Source: Sphagnum compactum (lineage: Eukaryota > Bryophyta > Sphagnopsida > Sphagnales). From it: a stretch of DNA of 64,000 nt. Every line of letters begins with the position of its first letter. Positions within the stretch are counted from its first letter, which is position 1. The stretch is taken from NCBI GenBank assembly GCA_965153455.1, contig OZ234493.1, forward strand, positions 17,722,213 through 17,786,212, written 5' to 3'. Below, piece after piece: positions 11,640 through 23,600 of this stretch. The translations under genes and the position numbers were made by a program. The notes below the pieces were generated by a model. It ran no database searches. It had not been told where the DNA came from and worked only from the letters and a program-made list of their open reading frames with translations.

Positions 11640-12812
11640 CTAGGCAAGTAAGGTACTCTCTAGTGTAGTAATGAAGTCAGAATTCACACGTCTTGTTGAT
11701 GTCAATCTTGTTCCTCTCTATCAGTATTTCTTTTCTGCTTCTGTTGCCTATTCTGGGTCCTGCCTTCTTTTTCTTCTTCCTGGCAGCATTCTTGCGTTCG
11801 CTGAAGGGGCTTAGTTGAGGGCTTGTTAGAAAGATGGGAAAGCGAGAGCTCCCAGACGCTAGGGTTTTGTCTAGGCTCTCAGCATGTAACATGATGTTGG
11901 CAGGACTCAAATTGGTCCATGGAGCATGAAGGGAGAGGGAGATGTGTGAGTTTTGAAATGATGCATATGATGGCCAAGGACATGACGCATGAGAGGAGGG
12001 AAGACTTTTTGGAGGGAGTTGAGAGATTGTGTGTCTGTATGTGTGTTTGAAGATGAAGCTGACTTGGAGTATGAGCAGGGGGTGGAATTTGCAACTCAAA
12101 GTGCACAGTCTGCAAATTTTGTACATGTGCTCAGCAGCGATGCACTTATCAGGAACTGTGCAGAATTTGGACAGGAAATGAGGATGTTTAACAGACACTA
12201 TTGGTATATCAAAAACCCTCTTTGCCCTGGGCAGTTCATGTCCATTGTCTTCTCATGTATATGCATATATAGGAGATTGCATCCACTGTTTCTCTCCAGC
12301 CCTGGATCCATCCCTTTTTCCCTTCTTAAATTTAGAAATCCACCTTTCTCTGCACTCCTGCAATGAATCTTATGTTTGTCCATTTCTTGCTTTCCTCAAG
12401 TATGCATCTGACATGCCATCTAAGATTGAAAGGGTCTTTTTGAGTATCCCAAGTTATTTTGAAGTCTGGCTTCGATTGAAAGGTTCAGGACAGGCTGCTT
12501 ACAGCAAGGTTCTATGGATCTTCTGTCTGTAATTAGGTTTCTTATTGATATCAACCATCCGACTGTGGTGGATTAAGTAAATTAGGCTTCTTATTGATAT
12601 CAACCATTTGACTGGTGGATTAAGTCTTTTGGTCCAAGGAATATTGTGTAGCCTCAAGGGGTACTAGTTTATGTGCGGGTTGCATTTGTTATCAGCTAAG
12701 TTGGTGATGAGAAGGATCCAGAGAGCACAAGCTGATAGGCAAGCACTCTAAGTTGCACAGAGAAGGAGCAGATTGGGTGACAGAGCAGATTGGGTTGGGA
12801 GATAGGGAAAGA
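11640..12812. other. region between two pseudogenes, with a 49-bp tandem duplication
   Basis: Base composition is moderately GC and frames of 60-170 codons occur on both strands, but none shows a family signature. At 12534-12625 a 49-bp unit containing 'ttcttattgatatcaacca' is present twice in tandem. Confidence 0.5.
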
Positions 12813-13705
12813 ATGTCTGGCCTGTCTCCAAATAATGTCTCTCCTGTGGGAAACTTCAAAGACCTTCAGCAGGAGCATGTGCCATTTTGAGATCCTAGAG
12901 AAACCGACCCCTTACAAAATGTTGACATGGCCAAAAAAGATCCTAGAATTCTGCAGAGTGCAGAGCCTTCATCCCAGGGTAGCACCCTGAAACTTGTGAA
13001 CTCCACAAATGGGAAGTTAGCCTTCAGCTTGAAACAGAAGACAAGACTGTTTGTGAAATGTTGTATGAAAATGTTGCTTGCACATGGAGCTCCTGAATTT
13101 ACAATCCTTTGATAGACTGCCTAGGATTCAGGAGAATGAGAAAGGGATGAGGCAAATACGGTATTGCTTCCACAGAGTTTGTGCACAAAGGTTTCCTCAC
13201 ATATTGTAGTGTAATCCCAATGTGTTATGCAGTTCCTCCTGTACCTTCTGATCAAGAGGTGAAGAAGGCTGCAGACAAACTAGCTAGTTTTGAGGTGAAG
13301 AATGGCCATCAGTTTGAAAATTTCATGCACCAAAAGAACCCGGGCAACACTCCTTTCCAGTATGCTTTCAGGCAGGGAAATGGTATGTAGTACGTACTTC
13401 CTCTTACAAATTGATGATATTTTTCATAGTGGACTCCAAAAGAAGTTCGATGTTTTTCTATTTATGCAAGACCATTGTAAGGCAGAACTGTTGATGGTGG
13501 TGGTTCCAGGTTTTTGTTTGATACTAAGGGTGCAGAATACAAGTATTATGAGTACCATTTAGCACAAGAGGAGCTAGCACTTTCTTCAGAATTACCTGGT
13601 GCAAAATCTGCTCATACAGCTATAGTCTTGCCAGTGCTATGTGGGTACTTTGAAGACTGTCTTCAAAGTACCCACACAGTAAGGCGAGATGTAGTGTATA
13701 AATGA
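12813..13705 (+). pseudogene. fragment of a SURP (SWAP) domain splicing-factor gene, introns retained
   Basis: The exons read 12813-13062, 13233-13359 and 13510 to about 13620, with in-frame GT-AG introns. Exon 1 carries VGNFKDLQQE and NGKLAFSLKQK, which I recognise from the N-terminus of the plant SURP plus G-patch protein (Arabidopsis At3g52120 type). Exons 2 and 3 give the SURP domain: PPVPSDQEVKKAADKLAS, NGHQFENFMHQKNPGNTPFQ, then FLFDTKGAEYKYYEYHLAQE. Such proteins bind RNA in the spliceosome. An in-frame TGA lies at 12888-12890 (codon 26); a start at 12927 would avoid it but lose the conserved N-terminus. LASFEVKNG replaces the usual LASFVAKNG. No G-patch exon was found downstream. Retained introns mean this is a DNA-level copy, not a processed one. 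Confidence 0.78.
13640..13676. repeat. perfect 18-bp palindrome with 1-base centre
   Basis: The left arm TGTGGGTACTTTGAAGAC is followed by one T and its exact reverse complement. The near-zero loop is typical of cruciform-forming palindromes. It sits just after the SURP exon. Confidence 0.9.
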
Positions 13706-14079
13706 AATGAAGATAGGTATGTAATTGGAACATTAGTGCATTTTTTGTGCATGGAAGATGTACATACAGTAGTTTCTGATGGTTGGACAACGAGGAATCC
13801 AGGACTTCAAGTATCCAGCTAATGTTTAGAGGAGTTAGATGATTTAGGTGTCCTAAGGCCTTGTGTTGTTCCTCATTCTTATTCAGTAAAAAAATTCTTC
13901 TCATTGACATATCTTTTGTCTTTCCTCCCTGGATTTCTTCAGGCATAGAAATTTTTCAAAGCTGCACCTTGGTCACATATGGCTTACACATTTTGGGTGT
14001 GCCAGTGGTGGGTTTTCAAGACTTTGTCACACTTTTTTTGGATGAGGCATGATAGATAATCAGGAGGTAATTTATCCTT
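13706..14079. other. spacer, no gene recognised
   Basis: No coding signature or repeat was recognised between the SURP fragment and the reverse-transcriptase remnant. Confidence 0.4.
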
Positions 14080-14710
14080 GTTTGTGTGTATCGTCTACTA
14101 GGGATGGAAAAACACAACTGGGGGCCTGTGCAATGGTCTTTAAGAGAGCTTGATAATGGGCGAAAACAAATAAAGGACCTCTAAGGGGGTCACTTTACTT
14201 CGTGCTTGAAGATGATTCAATAATGGTGACCCCTTCTGCATGTCGCCCATGCTGGTTGTAAAAAGAAGAAGGAGTGCCATAAAACAACCTGGTAAAAGGG
14301 ACAATGTTCGCCAAAGGCCCCCTCAATATCACATAATTTTTAAAAAATGGTAATTTAAGAAACAATATTAAAAACGTTTTCAATGTCAACTTGCATCATG
14401 ACCCAATCAGGGTGTAGGTCGAGGAGGGTTCGGATGCCAAAAGTGATGGCCTCATAGCGTCTAAGGGTCAAAACTCCAAACTGGTGGGGGGATAGGTGCT
14501 CCTGAAACAACCCTGGAAGTTATAAGACATTGGAGTGACTAATAAGTCGAAGAAACACTTCGCCCATAGCAATAGGACGAAGACCGTCAGTGTCTTTTGC
14601 CTTTACCATTGCCAACAATTTGTTAACCCCCAACACTAGGGCCATCGACCTAAGGATATCCACAAGCAACAACAGTAGCAATTTGGAATAATTTCAAAAA
14701 CCTTGAGGAT
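14080..14710 (-). mobile_element. reverse-transcriptase remnant of a non-LTR (LINE-like) element
   Basis: Read on the minus strand from 14710 down, the segments appear in RT order: DTDGLRPIAMGEVFLRLIS; HQFGVLTLRRYEAITFGI; LHPDWVMMQVDIENVFN; ANIVPFTRLFYGT then HGRHAEGVTIIESSSSTK; DPLRGPLFVFAHYQALLK; and APSCVFPSLVDDTH. The MQVDIENVFN block fits the first catalytic Asp motif and LVDDTH the (Y/F)xDD motif. Stops and frameshifts separate the blocks, so it is dead. The protein is of the RT-like type common in plant genomes. Weaker related-looking sequence extends to about 15000, but its 5' end, target duplication and endonuclease were not found. Confidence 0.8.
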
Positions 14711-16500
14711 GGGTCCTTTGGTATGAAGCATCTCGATAGATGTTCATATATCATCCTAAAAAGCTCACTCGAAGATAAATGGGGAATAATGGTTTAAGGT
14801 TTGGGCAAACAAAATCCTATCTAGGACAAAAAAATGTTCAAGTTGATAGTAAAAAATAGGTGGAGGGACAAGGTTTGAAAGAGGGGGTGTAGCTAGCGTA
14901 GGGGAGCAATGGTGTCTTTCGAGGGAATAGTTGGCGACATGGGCTAGAGGGCTCTAGTTGCGTGATTGTATTCATTAGCTTTCCCTAAAATTAGACATCA
15001 ACGAAGACAAATGGTCAAAAAATCTTCTCATGATTAGAAAGAACAGGGTATATAAGAAGCATGTGAAGATTCCTCCTAAACAAAAGACTAGTCATTCATC
15101 AAAAACCTTTTGAGGTGAGCAGAAACCTTTCGTTGACTTAAACGACCACCTAGAGTATAACCACCTCGAGTATAACGCAAACACTAACATGACAATAGGA
15201 GGAATAGGTATCATGCTAACTTGTCTATCGAGTTTTGGGCAAGTCAATCAATGGGTAAGTGAAAAGCTTGCTTGACTTCCTAAATGACTCGAAAGATCTT
15301 ACGAAATAAACGAGAGCATACGAAACACAACTCAAATAGCCTCAAAATGGAATTAGATTGAGTTCGAAACGAACCCCAAAAAGCAAGAGGAATAAAACCA
15401 AGGAGAAGCACAAGAAAGGGGAATAAGACAAAAAAAAAACAATTTGGCTACCCTAAGGAACGGGCTTAGCAAGAAAGCGAGCACTCTTGACATGCCTCAA
15501 GAGGCCGCCTCAAGTGTAAAGATCAAAACAATGAGAATAAGGGATATCTTCAACCAACAGGGTCACAAAGAGGGAGCCTTCTGAAATAAAAAATAAAATT
15601 GTGTAATTGCTCTCCCTCGGTCGCTCACACACATGCACAGCAAGTTGAAAGTTGAAACTAGTGTTGGGTGGGTATCAGGTTGGAACCCTGATATATATAG
15701 ATTAATACTGATCCTGGTATCAAAGAACTAACCAGAAGTGTACAACCTGAGGCAAATACTAACCTCATACCTATACTTGCTTGATATGGACTTGAGAAGA
15801 TAATAGAGTTTTTCGTAAAGCCAGGAAATCATGGCCGAACTAAGTTTCATCCTGTTGGTGACCAGTCTTTCCTTTTTCCTGAGCGCTTCCACTGCTGCTA
15901 CATATATTTTCACTGCTCTACATGTACAACTACTGTAATTACCTCCAACCTTGCGCACAAAATGCGGATTTTCAGCATATCATACCCAGATTTAATAAAT
16001 CTTCCTTACTTTGCGGACCTCACTCAAAGGGGGGGGGGATAGGGGGTGAAAAGAGGCCCAAAGACAGGGTGAGGACAGTATGACTTTAAGGAAAAGTCTA
16101 AGATCGGTTTACTACCAAGGCAATGTTGGTCTCGACACCAGGTAGGTACATGCCTATCACATACCAGCCAAATTCAGCTTTGGAGCCTTATATTAGGACC
16201 CTTATATTAAAATGATGATACCCTTACTAGGTAGTATGTTCAAAAGTTAGGGTTTAGGGCAAACCCACCCAACATTGCAATGTTTCTTCTTAAGAGCTCT
16301 GTCCCAATGAATTGTTTTTTTGGGAAGGGGAAACCGAGGTGGAGAGCATGCCGGCACTGTTGCCTGTATTGTTTTGACGGCATAACCAAAAGCTCAAAAC
16401 CAACCCAGCATTCTTCTTGTCCTCGAGTTTGACAATGGTGTAAAAGTTAACTCTTTGTTTCAAGTTTGAAGATTTTGTTTGCATAGAGTAATAGCCTTAG
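14711..16500. other. probable flanking remains of the retroelement, otherwise unassigned
   Basis: GC content is slightly raised to about 15560, consistent with the 5' remains of the retroelement. No endonuclease, gag or LTR could be identified. A G10 run lies at 16029-16038. Confidence 0.4.
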
Positions 16501-16506
16501 GGTGGC

Positions 16507-16607
16507 GGGGCATTCCCAAAATAAGGGCCACAATAAGGGCTAAAGTAATAAGGGGTGGAGGACATGGTGATAGCTGAATCCAGCCCCTCATTTTGGGAAT
16601 GTCCCTC
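16507..16607. repeat. short inverted repeat
   Basis: GGGGCATTCCCAAAATAAGG at about 16507-16527 pairs with CCCTCATTTTGGGAATGTCC at about 16586-16606, with two mismatches and a ~60-base loop. It could be a small MITE or a hairpin. Confidence 0.6.
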
Positions 16608-16619
16608 CTCCACTTGTGG

Positions 16620-19600
16620 ACTTTAGCCATCATGAAAGAGGAGGTGAATGTGTAATGTAATGCTTGAGGATGAGGGTGTTCTTGAAATAAGCACTAGCCC
16701 AAGGAGAAGTAGAGGGGCACTTAAGTTATTGCGAGAATGCCCAACTCTTAGAGTGTTATAATGTGTAAAGCATTAATAAAAAAATCATTTGAATTTGATT
16801 TTCTTGTGATGCCAGACCAAGGATGGATTCTAGCTTTGATGACAATGCTCTCAAGATACATTGGAAAATTTCTATAAGTGTTGGCATAATGAAAAACACT
16901 TCTTGCTCTCTAGATATTTGAGTACTAAATCCACATATTTCAACTCTTCAAAGTGGGTGCCCTGGATTTGGGTTGGATGATTGGCCAATGACAACCTGAT
17001 TTCTTTCTTTCTGACATACAATGTTTCCATGATCTAACCTATGTGAAAGGGGGAAGGTGTGATACCAAAAGTTGGGTTAAAAAAAAAAAGAATCATATAG
17101 ATATAATATTAAGGCTATGCCTCTATTGAAAGAAAGTGAAGAAATACTGGAAAACCTTGGAAACTTGACAAATTTTAAATCAAATAAACTAAAATTGCCC
17201 ATATGCGCAAAATTTTTGTTTTTTCTTTTTTTTGTTTAATTTCACAGAACATGGCCAACTTTTTTTTTGCTTAGTAAACACATTTTATACTGAAATACAA
17301 GTTTTTCGAAGGGTTTCCTGTAAAATAATTAGGCAGCAAAACAATGGAATTTTGCCACCAAAAAAAAATAAATATATATATATATATATATATATATTCC
17401 AAGATTCAGCATGTTAAATTTCTTTTTATGTTTGGTTGATAGTACCTATATTGGCCCAACGTTGCCATGTTCCATGTTCATAATCTGACACAGATGAATA
17501 TTCAATTGTCATAAAGCACTTGCGAGAAATTTCCTAGTGTACATATATGGAGGGGACGTTATAAGTATTAACAATGTCTCTTCAAAAACAAGAGGCACCT
17601 TACTTGGACAATACGCACCTTATTCCAAATATGAATTGATCGGTCAATTTCCAATCTAAACTAGGCACTACAATGTGGCTAGATCACAAATTGAACAAAA
17701 AAAAGGGCCCTTTTGTGGGTTATGCAATTTAAAGCTCCAATTAGATGTTTAAAATTAAGAAAATAATTCACTTTACCTATGGTTAGTTGCATGTAAAAAC
17801 TAATTTTGTAGGTCATGTTATTTACAATAGCGGTCTATATATAAAACAAAATGAAAACCCTTGTTTTTTTCCCAAGATTTTGAAGTCACTTCACATGATA
17901 ATGAAATGAATTATCATGTGAAAATATGTTGGAACTAGTGTTGGTGGATACGCCTTTGTACACACATACACACACACATGGGCGTGTGCGCGGACATGGT
18001 TAGAGCTACCACCTTGGACCCTAGAACCTAGAACTCTAGAACTCAGACCTCAGCCTTTAGAACCTAAAAATCTTAAGTCTTATCTAAACTTAGGACCTTA
18101 GCCTTAACTAACCTTATGACCCAAACCCTAATAAAAAAAGGCCCTAAGACCCACCCATGTAGACCGTTGGGTTCGGTTCTTAGACCTGGATCTGGACCCA
18201 GCCCGGGAACCCAGAACCGGCCGACACTGGTCGGAACATGGTACATGGTGAATTGAAAATTTTTCTTAGAAGTTGGGGGAAGGATTTCCTTTCCACAAGA
18301 TTTTGTTTTACAAACGGAACTCCTCTTCAAGATTTTTTGTATGTCATGATTTGATTGAATAAAATACTATTTCATGCTGTTTTATTCTTTGTCCTTCTCA
18401 AACAAAAAAGAGAAAACAACAAACCCAAACTTATAGCCTCCCCCCCACCCGCCCCCCCCCCCCAACCCGCTTGGCATAATGTGGACACCATGTGGGACGG
18501 ATAATTAAATTATGAAGAGGTGTTTCTGGATGCACCTAATGTCCGTCCACAAGGAAATTTAGCAAAATTTTGCTAGAAACCGGATGTGGAAGTAGAAAAA
18601 TTTAAGAACATATTTTATATGATTTTTGTAACATGTGGGAACTTGTTGTAGAAATCTGGTTAAGTAAATTAATTAATTAAAATTTGGGAACTCTGGTGAA
18701 TTAGGGCAAAAAAATTTCACATGAAAGAATTGTGTGATGTGTCAAAGTATTATTTTTCAAAGGGGAAAAAATAAAAAGTGAAATTTTTATCACAAAAAAA
18801 CACATCTTTGAATTTTTTTTCCCCCTTGTTTCATAAGTTTTTTTTAAAAATACATCCAAGCAAAAACTTGGTATACTTCTTACCTACGACTTCCATATTC
18901 ACCCTCTTTGGTGTTGAGAGAGGTGAATTTTTGAGTTTGGATTCAATATTTTAAGACATGTATTTGTTCAACTCAATGACAATAACCCAAATTTGAATAC
19001 TTAAAATTTGCTGACTTTTCTTCAATGCCGTTTTCAGACTATCTTTACGTTGTAAAATATAATGACGTAGTGCAAGTATGTTCAATTTTCAAATTTAAAA
19101 TTACTCTCAATAGTCTAAAATAACAATTACTCACCAAAGAGGATTTTGCACTAACTTTTTAAATATTTTAGAATCTTAGTTTTTCTTAGGACTTTCAAGA
19201 AACCACTTTCAAACTTAAGATGATCGAATGTAATTTGTTCTAGCCTTTCTTTGATGTTCAGCGGTTCAATTCAAGTCATCTATTTTTTTATCTTGCTTTG
19301 TTTCAAACCCAAATGCAGGTTTATAAATATATCGAGATTTGGATAACAAATATTATAGTTGTTAAATTAGGCCTTTCCTTCAAATGAATGAGTAAACTAG
19401 ACTTACTTACTTTGATTGTGGATCCCAAAGAAAGGGAAAAGAAGAGAGAAAATAAAACCCTTTAAACCAAGTACCAAATAGTTTAATCCTCCTTTTTAAT
19501 ACATAATTAGTAATTACTTTTATAATTTGGTTGCCACCTAATTCTTTCATAAAATTGACCCGAAAGAATGAGATAAAGAAAATAATCAAAAGTAAAGAGA

Positions 19601-20039
19601 TGAAAGAGTAAGGTAGCTATATATATATAAGGTTTAAAAACAAATTGTAAATTAAAAAATGGGAAAGAATTCCAGAAAAATTAGTCTTATTTACACTAAT
19701 ATTTGTTTTTATTCAAAGAAAATTCTTTTTTTCCATCAAAAGAGCAACAAAAATTTGTTGAAAAAGAATTGCTGAACTGCCTATAAACCAAGTTTGTCTT
19801 TCCTTTTCGTAATTAATTTTGTTTGTCGAGGTGAAGGAAAAGAAAGATCCATACATATTACATACCCTACTACCTTGGCAACTTTGACACTAATTATGTT
19901 ATTTTCAGGAATCGTGCAATTTTCAAATTTTTTTTTCAAATAATAAAATGTGTGAAGGGAAAAAAGGAATCTTCAGGAATATTCTATTTGTCAAAATGAG
20001 AAATTTGAAATTAATTAATTAATTATTAATCATTCGACA
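16620..20039. other. AT-rich intergenic sequence with simple repeats
   Basis: No gene was recognised. Noted: a (TA)n microsatellite at about 17371-17397; a degenerate 'cctagaactctagaact' stretch at 18015-18070; a more GC-rich patch at 18140-18240; and C-runs at about 18439-18464. Confidence 0.5.
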
Positions 20040-20145
20040 AACATGTGTCAAAGCCACCAAGGTACAACGACCCCCTCGGGTGCTCACCTGGTCTCGGGCA
20101 ACGGTGCTTGCTTGCCTAACCATCGGACCCGGATTTGTTGCTCTT
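20040..20145 (-). mobile_element. possible tRNA-derived SINE fragment
   Basis: Read on the minus strand, GGTCCGATGGTTAGGCAAGC resembles an RNA polymerase III A-box region, and GCCCGAGACC lies at B-box distance. A related flank, 'acaaacatgtgtc.aagc', also occurs at about 43708, suggesting a dispersed family. The match to box consensus is partial and no tail or target duplication was fixed. Confidence 0.3.
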
Positions 20146-20339
20146 TTTTCTCTTTGCAATGAATGAAGTGTCCCTTCATTTGTCCCCAATTAAAAAAAGA
20201 AAAAAAAAAGTCTAGAATTTTGTGTATGGGGGGGGGGGAGGGGGTGTTGTTGGGGCAATCTTAGTTGTCAAAATGTGGGTTTCCTATTTTCACACAAAAA
20301 AGGGACAAGTTGTGTTATATCCAAAATGTACAAGATTTC

Positions 20340-20599
20340 GTAAATAGAAATATGATTTAAATGACCATGTACATCATCACATTTTATATTAAAGAAGGTA
20401 CATCCCAACTATGAAATACATCAACAGATGTTATAATCATACGTAGATGAGTTCTTTCTAGTATAACTACTTGATTGTCCACTTCTAATAAACGTAATTG
20501 ACCTAATTCTAAGTCATCCTTTGGAATCATGTAACTATCAAAAGTTAGTGATTGTTCATCACAATTATTATAGTTTAAATATTCATAAGGTTGGGTCAA
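20340..20599 (-). pseudogene. cox2: mitochondrial cox2 fragment in nuclear DNA (NUMT)
   Basis: The minus-strand frame from 20599 contains [21 protein letters not shown], shown here in 20 or fewer residue blocks as [13 protein letters not shown] and [15 protein letters not shown], then [16 protein letters not shown]. These are signature stretches of plant cytochrome c oxidase subunit II before the copper A site. A stop follows SWDVPSLI. After a frameshift KCDDVHGHLNHISIY continues to about 20340, matching the usual KCDAVPGRLNQISIF region. The copper-binding CSEICG segment is absent. The fragment is flanked by non-mitochondrial-looking sequence. The divergence and frameshift indicate an old organelle-to-nucleus transfer that is no longer functional. 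Confidence 0.88.
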
Positions 20600-22110
20600 C
20601 AGTTAATCTTTGTTTTGTCTATTTGCCTCCCACCAAACTATATTTGCAAGTTTCCTTGCAAACGACTTTCCACACCCATTAACACTCAAAGAGTATGATA
20701 TTTGGTCTCAAGTCTTTCAAGAAAAATCATATATTTCCCATGTTGGATCTTCATATGGCATTTTCTATAGACAGAAATTTGCTTCTTGTTTTATTGAACC
20801 ATGATCTTAATAAAACATTTCAAGGTAAAACCTTTAGCCTTCTTGATATGTTTTACATAGTGTGCTTCCATATTTTGAGTGATTTCACAAACAAGACACA
20901 AATAATCTAAAAATGGAAAATAAAAATAATATAATTATTAATACAAGTTTAATATTTTTTGGTCTTTTATTTCCCCTATAAAAAGCGATGCCAAATTAGT
21001 ATAATCCATATTGTAGGAGTAACCCTCAATATTGCTTTTAAACATCTAGGTAATACTGGTCTATTTAAAGATAATTTCTGGTGCCAAATGTGCAGATTTT
21101 CCTAGTTTGAACTCATAGTTTTTATCATCCATTTTCGGTTCGAACATAGGCTCAAGGACCGTTTTGATATTTTCTTGTATTATCTTGCATATGGGGAAAG
21201 GTGTTTTAGAAAAATGCATCTTCCTTTTAGCTTTTGGAATGAATTTGTTTCAAGTCAGTTGGAACTAAAAGGATTTCAATAAGAAAGATCACGCCCCTAA
21301 TTATCGAGAGTGAAATTGTCGACTCCCAAAGTCATGTTCACATATTTGGATTTGATTTTGTGATATGTAATTTTGTAGATCTTTAGGTCAAATAAACTAT
21401 AATATTTACACTTCAATTATAAATCGATTTTCTAAGACCTTTATGTTTCTACCAAAATTCCTCAAGGTCCCTTGTGAGCAACCAAAACTCCAACAAAATA
21501 TAAGCACTAGTCCCCTTTGTAAACAACTTTTTATTGTTATCATTTACTAGAGGACATTTGTCCCCAAAGAAGGCAGAACAAGCCTTTCTTAAGATTGTTT
21601 TTTTTTCTTCTAACAGTTTTACCACTACTTATAGTTGTTTTGTTGTTAACATTAGGGGATTCCCCATTTCTAAAGGTGATATGGTTAGGCCTATTATATT
21701 TGAATCATATGCCATTAGCTGTGGTGTTAATAGATTTACTATTTTAACATTGTTATTGGACATTACCGGCTGAACATTTTTTTTTATATATATTATCTAC
21801 ACTGAAAAGACGAATGTGTACCTCTAGCGACTTAAAGAAGGAAACCAGAGGCCTTTTAATTAGGGGAACCTTTTTAGTGTATGAGTTTGACCTCAATTCC
21901 ACATTTCTGGCATGTCCTAGTTTTTTGAGTCTTTCGACATCAAATGAAAATGCTTTTGTTTTTTCTTTTAGTAAGCCAATAGCTTTGCAAACCATAAAAC
22001 TAGTTTGGTGCATTTTGTTGCACTTCTATCACTTTCATGAAAGGGTGCATTCCAATACCATTGATGTCAAGTAGTTTTCATAGTAATTGTTGGATCTATT
22101 ACCTCATCCA
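20600..22110. other. AT-rich spacer, no gene recognised
   Basis: Open frames of 60-86 codons occur at 21534-22074 on both strands without a recognisable family. I could not extend the cox2 match beyond 20600. Confidence 0.4.
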
Positions 22111-22139
22111 TCTACTTATATAATATCCTTGGGTGGTCG

Positions 22140-22215
22140 TCCTTTCCATCCATCTGTCCCGTCATCCATCATCATCCGTCCCATCATCCGTCCCCTCATC
22201 CGGACTGAAGATATT
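22140..22215 (+). repeat. CATCCGTCC-type short tandem repeat
   Basis: Several imperfect copies of 'cccatcatccgtcc' lie directly inside the proposed Helitron 5' end. Confidence 0.6.
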
Positions 22216-22384
22216 TTGTGACTCCCCATCCTCCTCCTGTTGCAGCAACCACCATTCAAGGTCAACGATGATTGGTTGGGCTATCCCCATTATAGTAGTC
22301 ATATCCTGAACTTCTCAACCACAAAATTTCAATTAGATTTAAGTTTTAATCATCCACAAGACCTAACCATAATGTTTCATGAGA

Positions 22385-23600
22385 TTGATGTGGCACAACT
22401 GCAGATTGCTGCTACAGCAAAGGAGGAAGAGGAGGAGGATCCAAGCTCGACTTGCGGTGGATGCGAAAGAAGAAGAAGAAGAGGGGAAAGTGGAGTGGTC
22501 TCCAACTCCCACTGCAACAGCAAGCTGCTGTGACCCAAGAGAAGAACTTGCAGATTGCTGCTGCAACAGTAGCACAGGAGGAAGAGGAGGATCCAAGCTC
22601 GAGTTGCGGTGGATGCAGAAGAAGAAGAAGAGGGGAAAGTGTAGTGGTCTCCAACTCCCGCTGCAACAGCAAGTTGTTGTGACCCAAGAGAAGAACTTGC
22701 AGATTATTGCTGCAGCAGCAGCAAAGGAGGAAGAGGAGGAGGATCCAAGCTCGAGTTGCGGTGGATGCGGAAGAAGAAGAAGAAGAGGGGAAAGTGGAGT
22801 GGTTTCCAACTCCTGCTGCAACAACAAGCTACTGTGACCCAAGAGAAGAATCTTCAAATTGTTGCTGCAGCAGCAGCAAAGGAGGAAGAGGAGGAGGATC
22901 CAAGCTCGACTTGCGGTGGATGCAGAAGAAGAAGAAGAGGGGAAAGTGGAGTAGTCTCCAACTCCCGCTGCAACAGCAACGACAACAACAACCTGGGAAT
23001 TCCAACAACAACAGCAGCAACAATAGCAGCAAGAAGGGCGAGAGCCGGAGTAGGAACAAGAGCAGAGGTAGGAGCAACAGGAGTTGACGGAAGTGGGAGT
23101 CATGAGTTCAACCTCCAATGGGTGACCTCGCAGCAGCAGCAACGACAATGGAGCAACTGTTGCAGCCGGTAATGGAGCAACTGCTGCAACCAGCAATGGG
23201 GCTGCTACTGCTGCTGCTCCTATGACCCAAGAGAAGAATCTGCAGATTGCTGTTGCAACAGCAGCAGAGGAGGAAGAGGAGGAGGATCCAAGCTCGACTT
23301 GCAGTGGATGTAGAAGAAGAAGAAGAAGAGGGGAAAGTGGAGTGGTCTCCAACTCCCGCTGCAACAGCAACGACAATAACAACTTAGGAATTCCAACAAC
23401 AATAACACCAGCAACAAGAAGAGCGAGAGCCGGAGCAGGAATAGAAGCAGAGGCAGGAGCAACAGGAGTTGACGGAAGTGGGAGTCATGAGTTCAACCTC
23501 CAATGGTTGACCTCGCAGCAGTAGCAACGGCAATGGAGCAACTGCTGCTGCAGCCGGCAATGGAACAACTATTGCTGCAGCCGACAATGGGGCTGTTGCT
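22385..23600. repeat. nested tandem array: ~155-bp units, then ~370-bp blocks
   Basis: The unit starts at 'acccaagagaagaa.ct.cag' and includes a CAG-rich tract, an 'aggaggaagaggagga' tract, 'ggatccaagctcga', and a GAAGAAGAAG tract. Starts occur near 22530, 22680, 22836 and 23222. From 22836 the unit is enlarged by about 215 bases ('gggaattccaacaac' to 'gacctcgcagcag') and this larger block is present twice (22836-23221 and 23222-23600). One frame reads MTQEKNLQIAAA then EEEEEDPSSSCGGC repeatedly, suggesting a once-coding repeat, but stops interrupt each copy. The long Leu/Ser-rich minus-strand frames are shadows. Confidence 0.85.

Noticed and set aside
11989-12366. 125-residue frame with EDEADLEYEQGVEFATQ
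   Set aside because: Looks protein-like at the start but degenerates; no family recognised and overlapping frames on the other strand are as long.
22363-23382. 339-residue Leu/Ser/Cys-rich open frame on the minus strand
   Set aside because: It is the complement of a purine-rich tandem array; similar open frames exist in other phases and its content is only repeat-derived.
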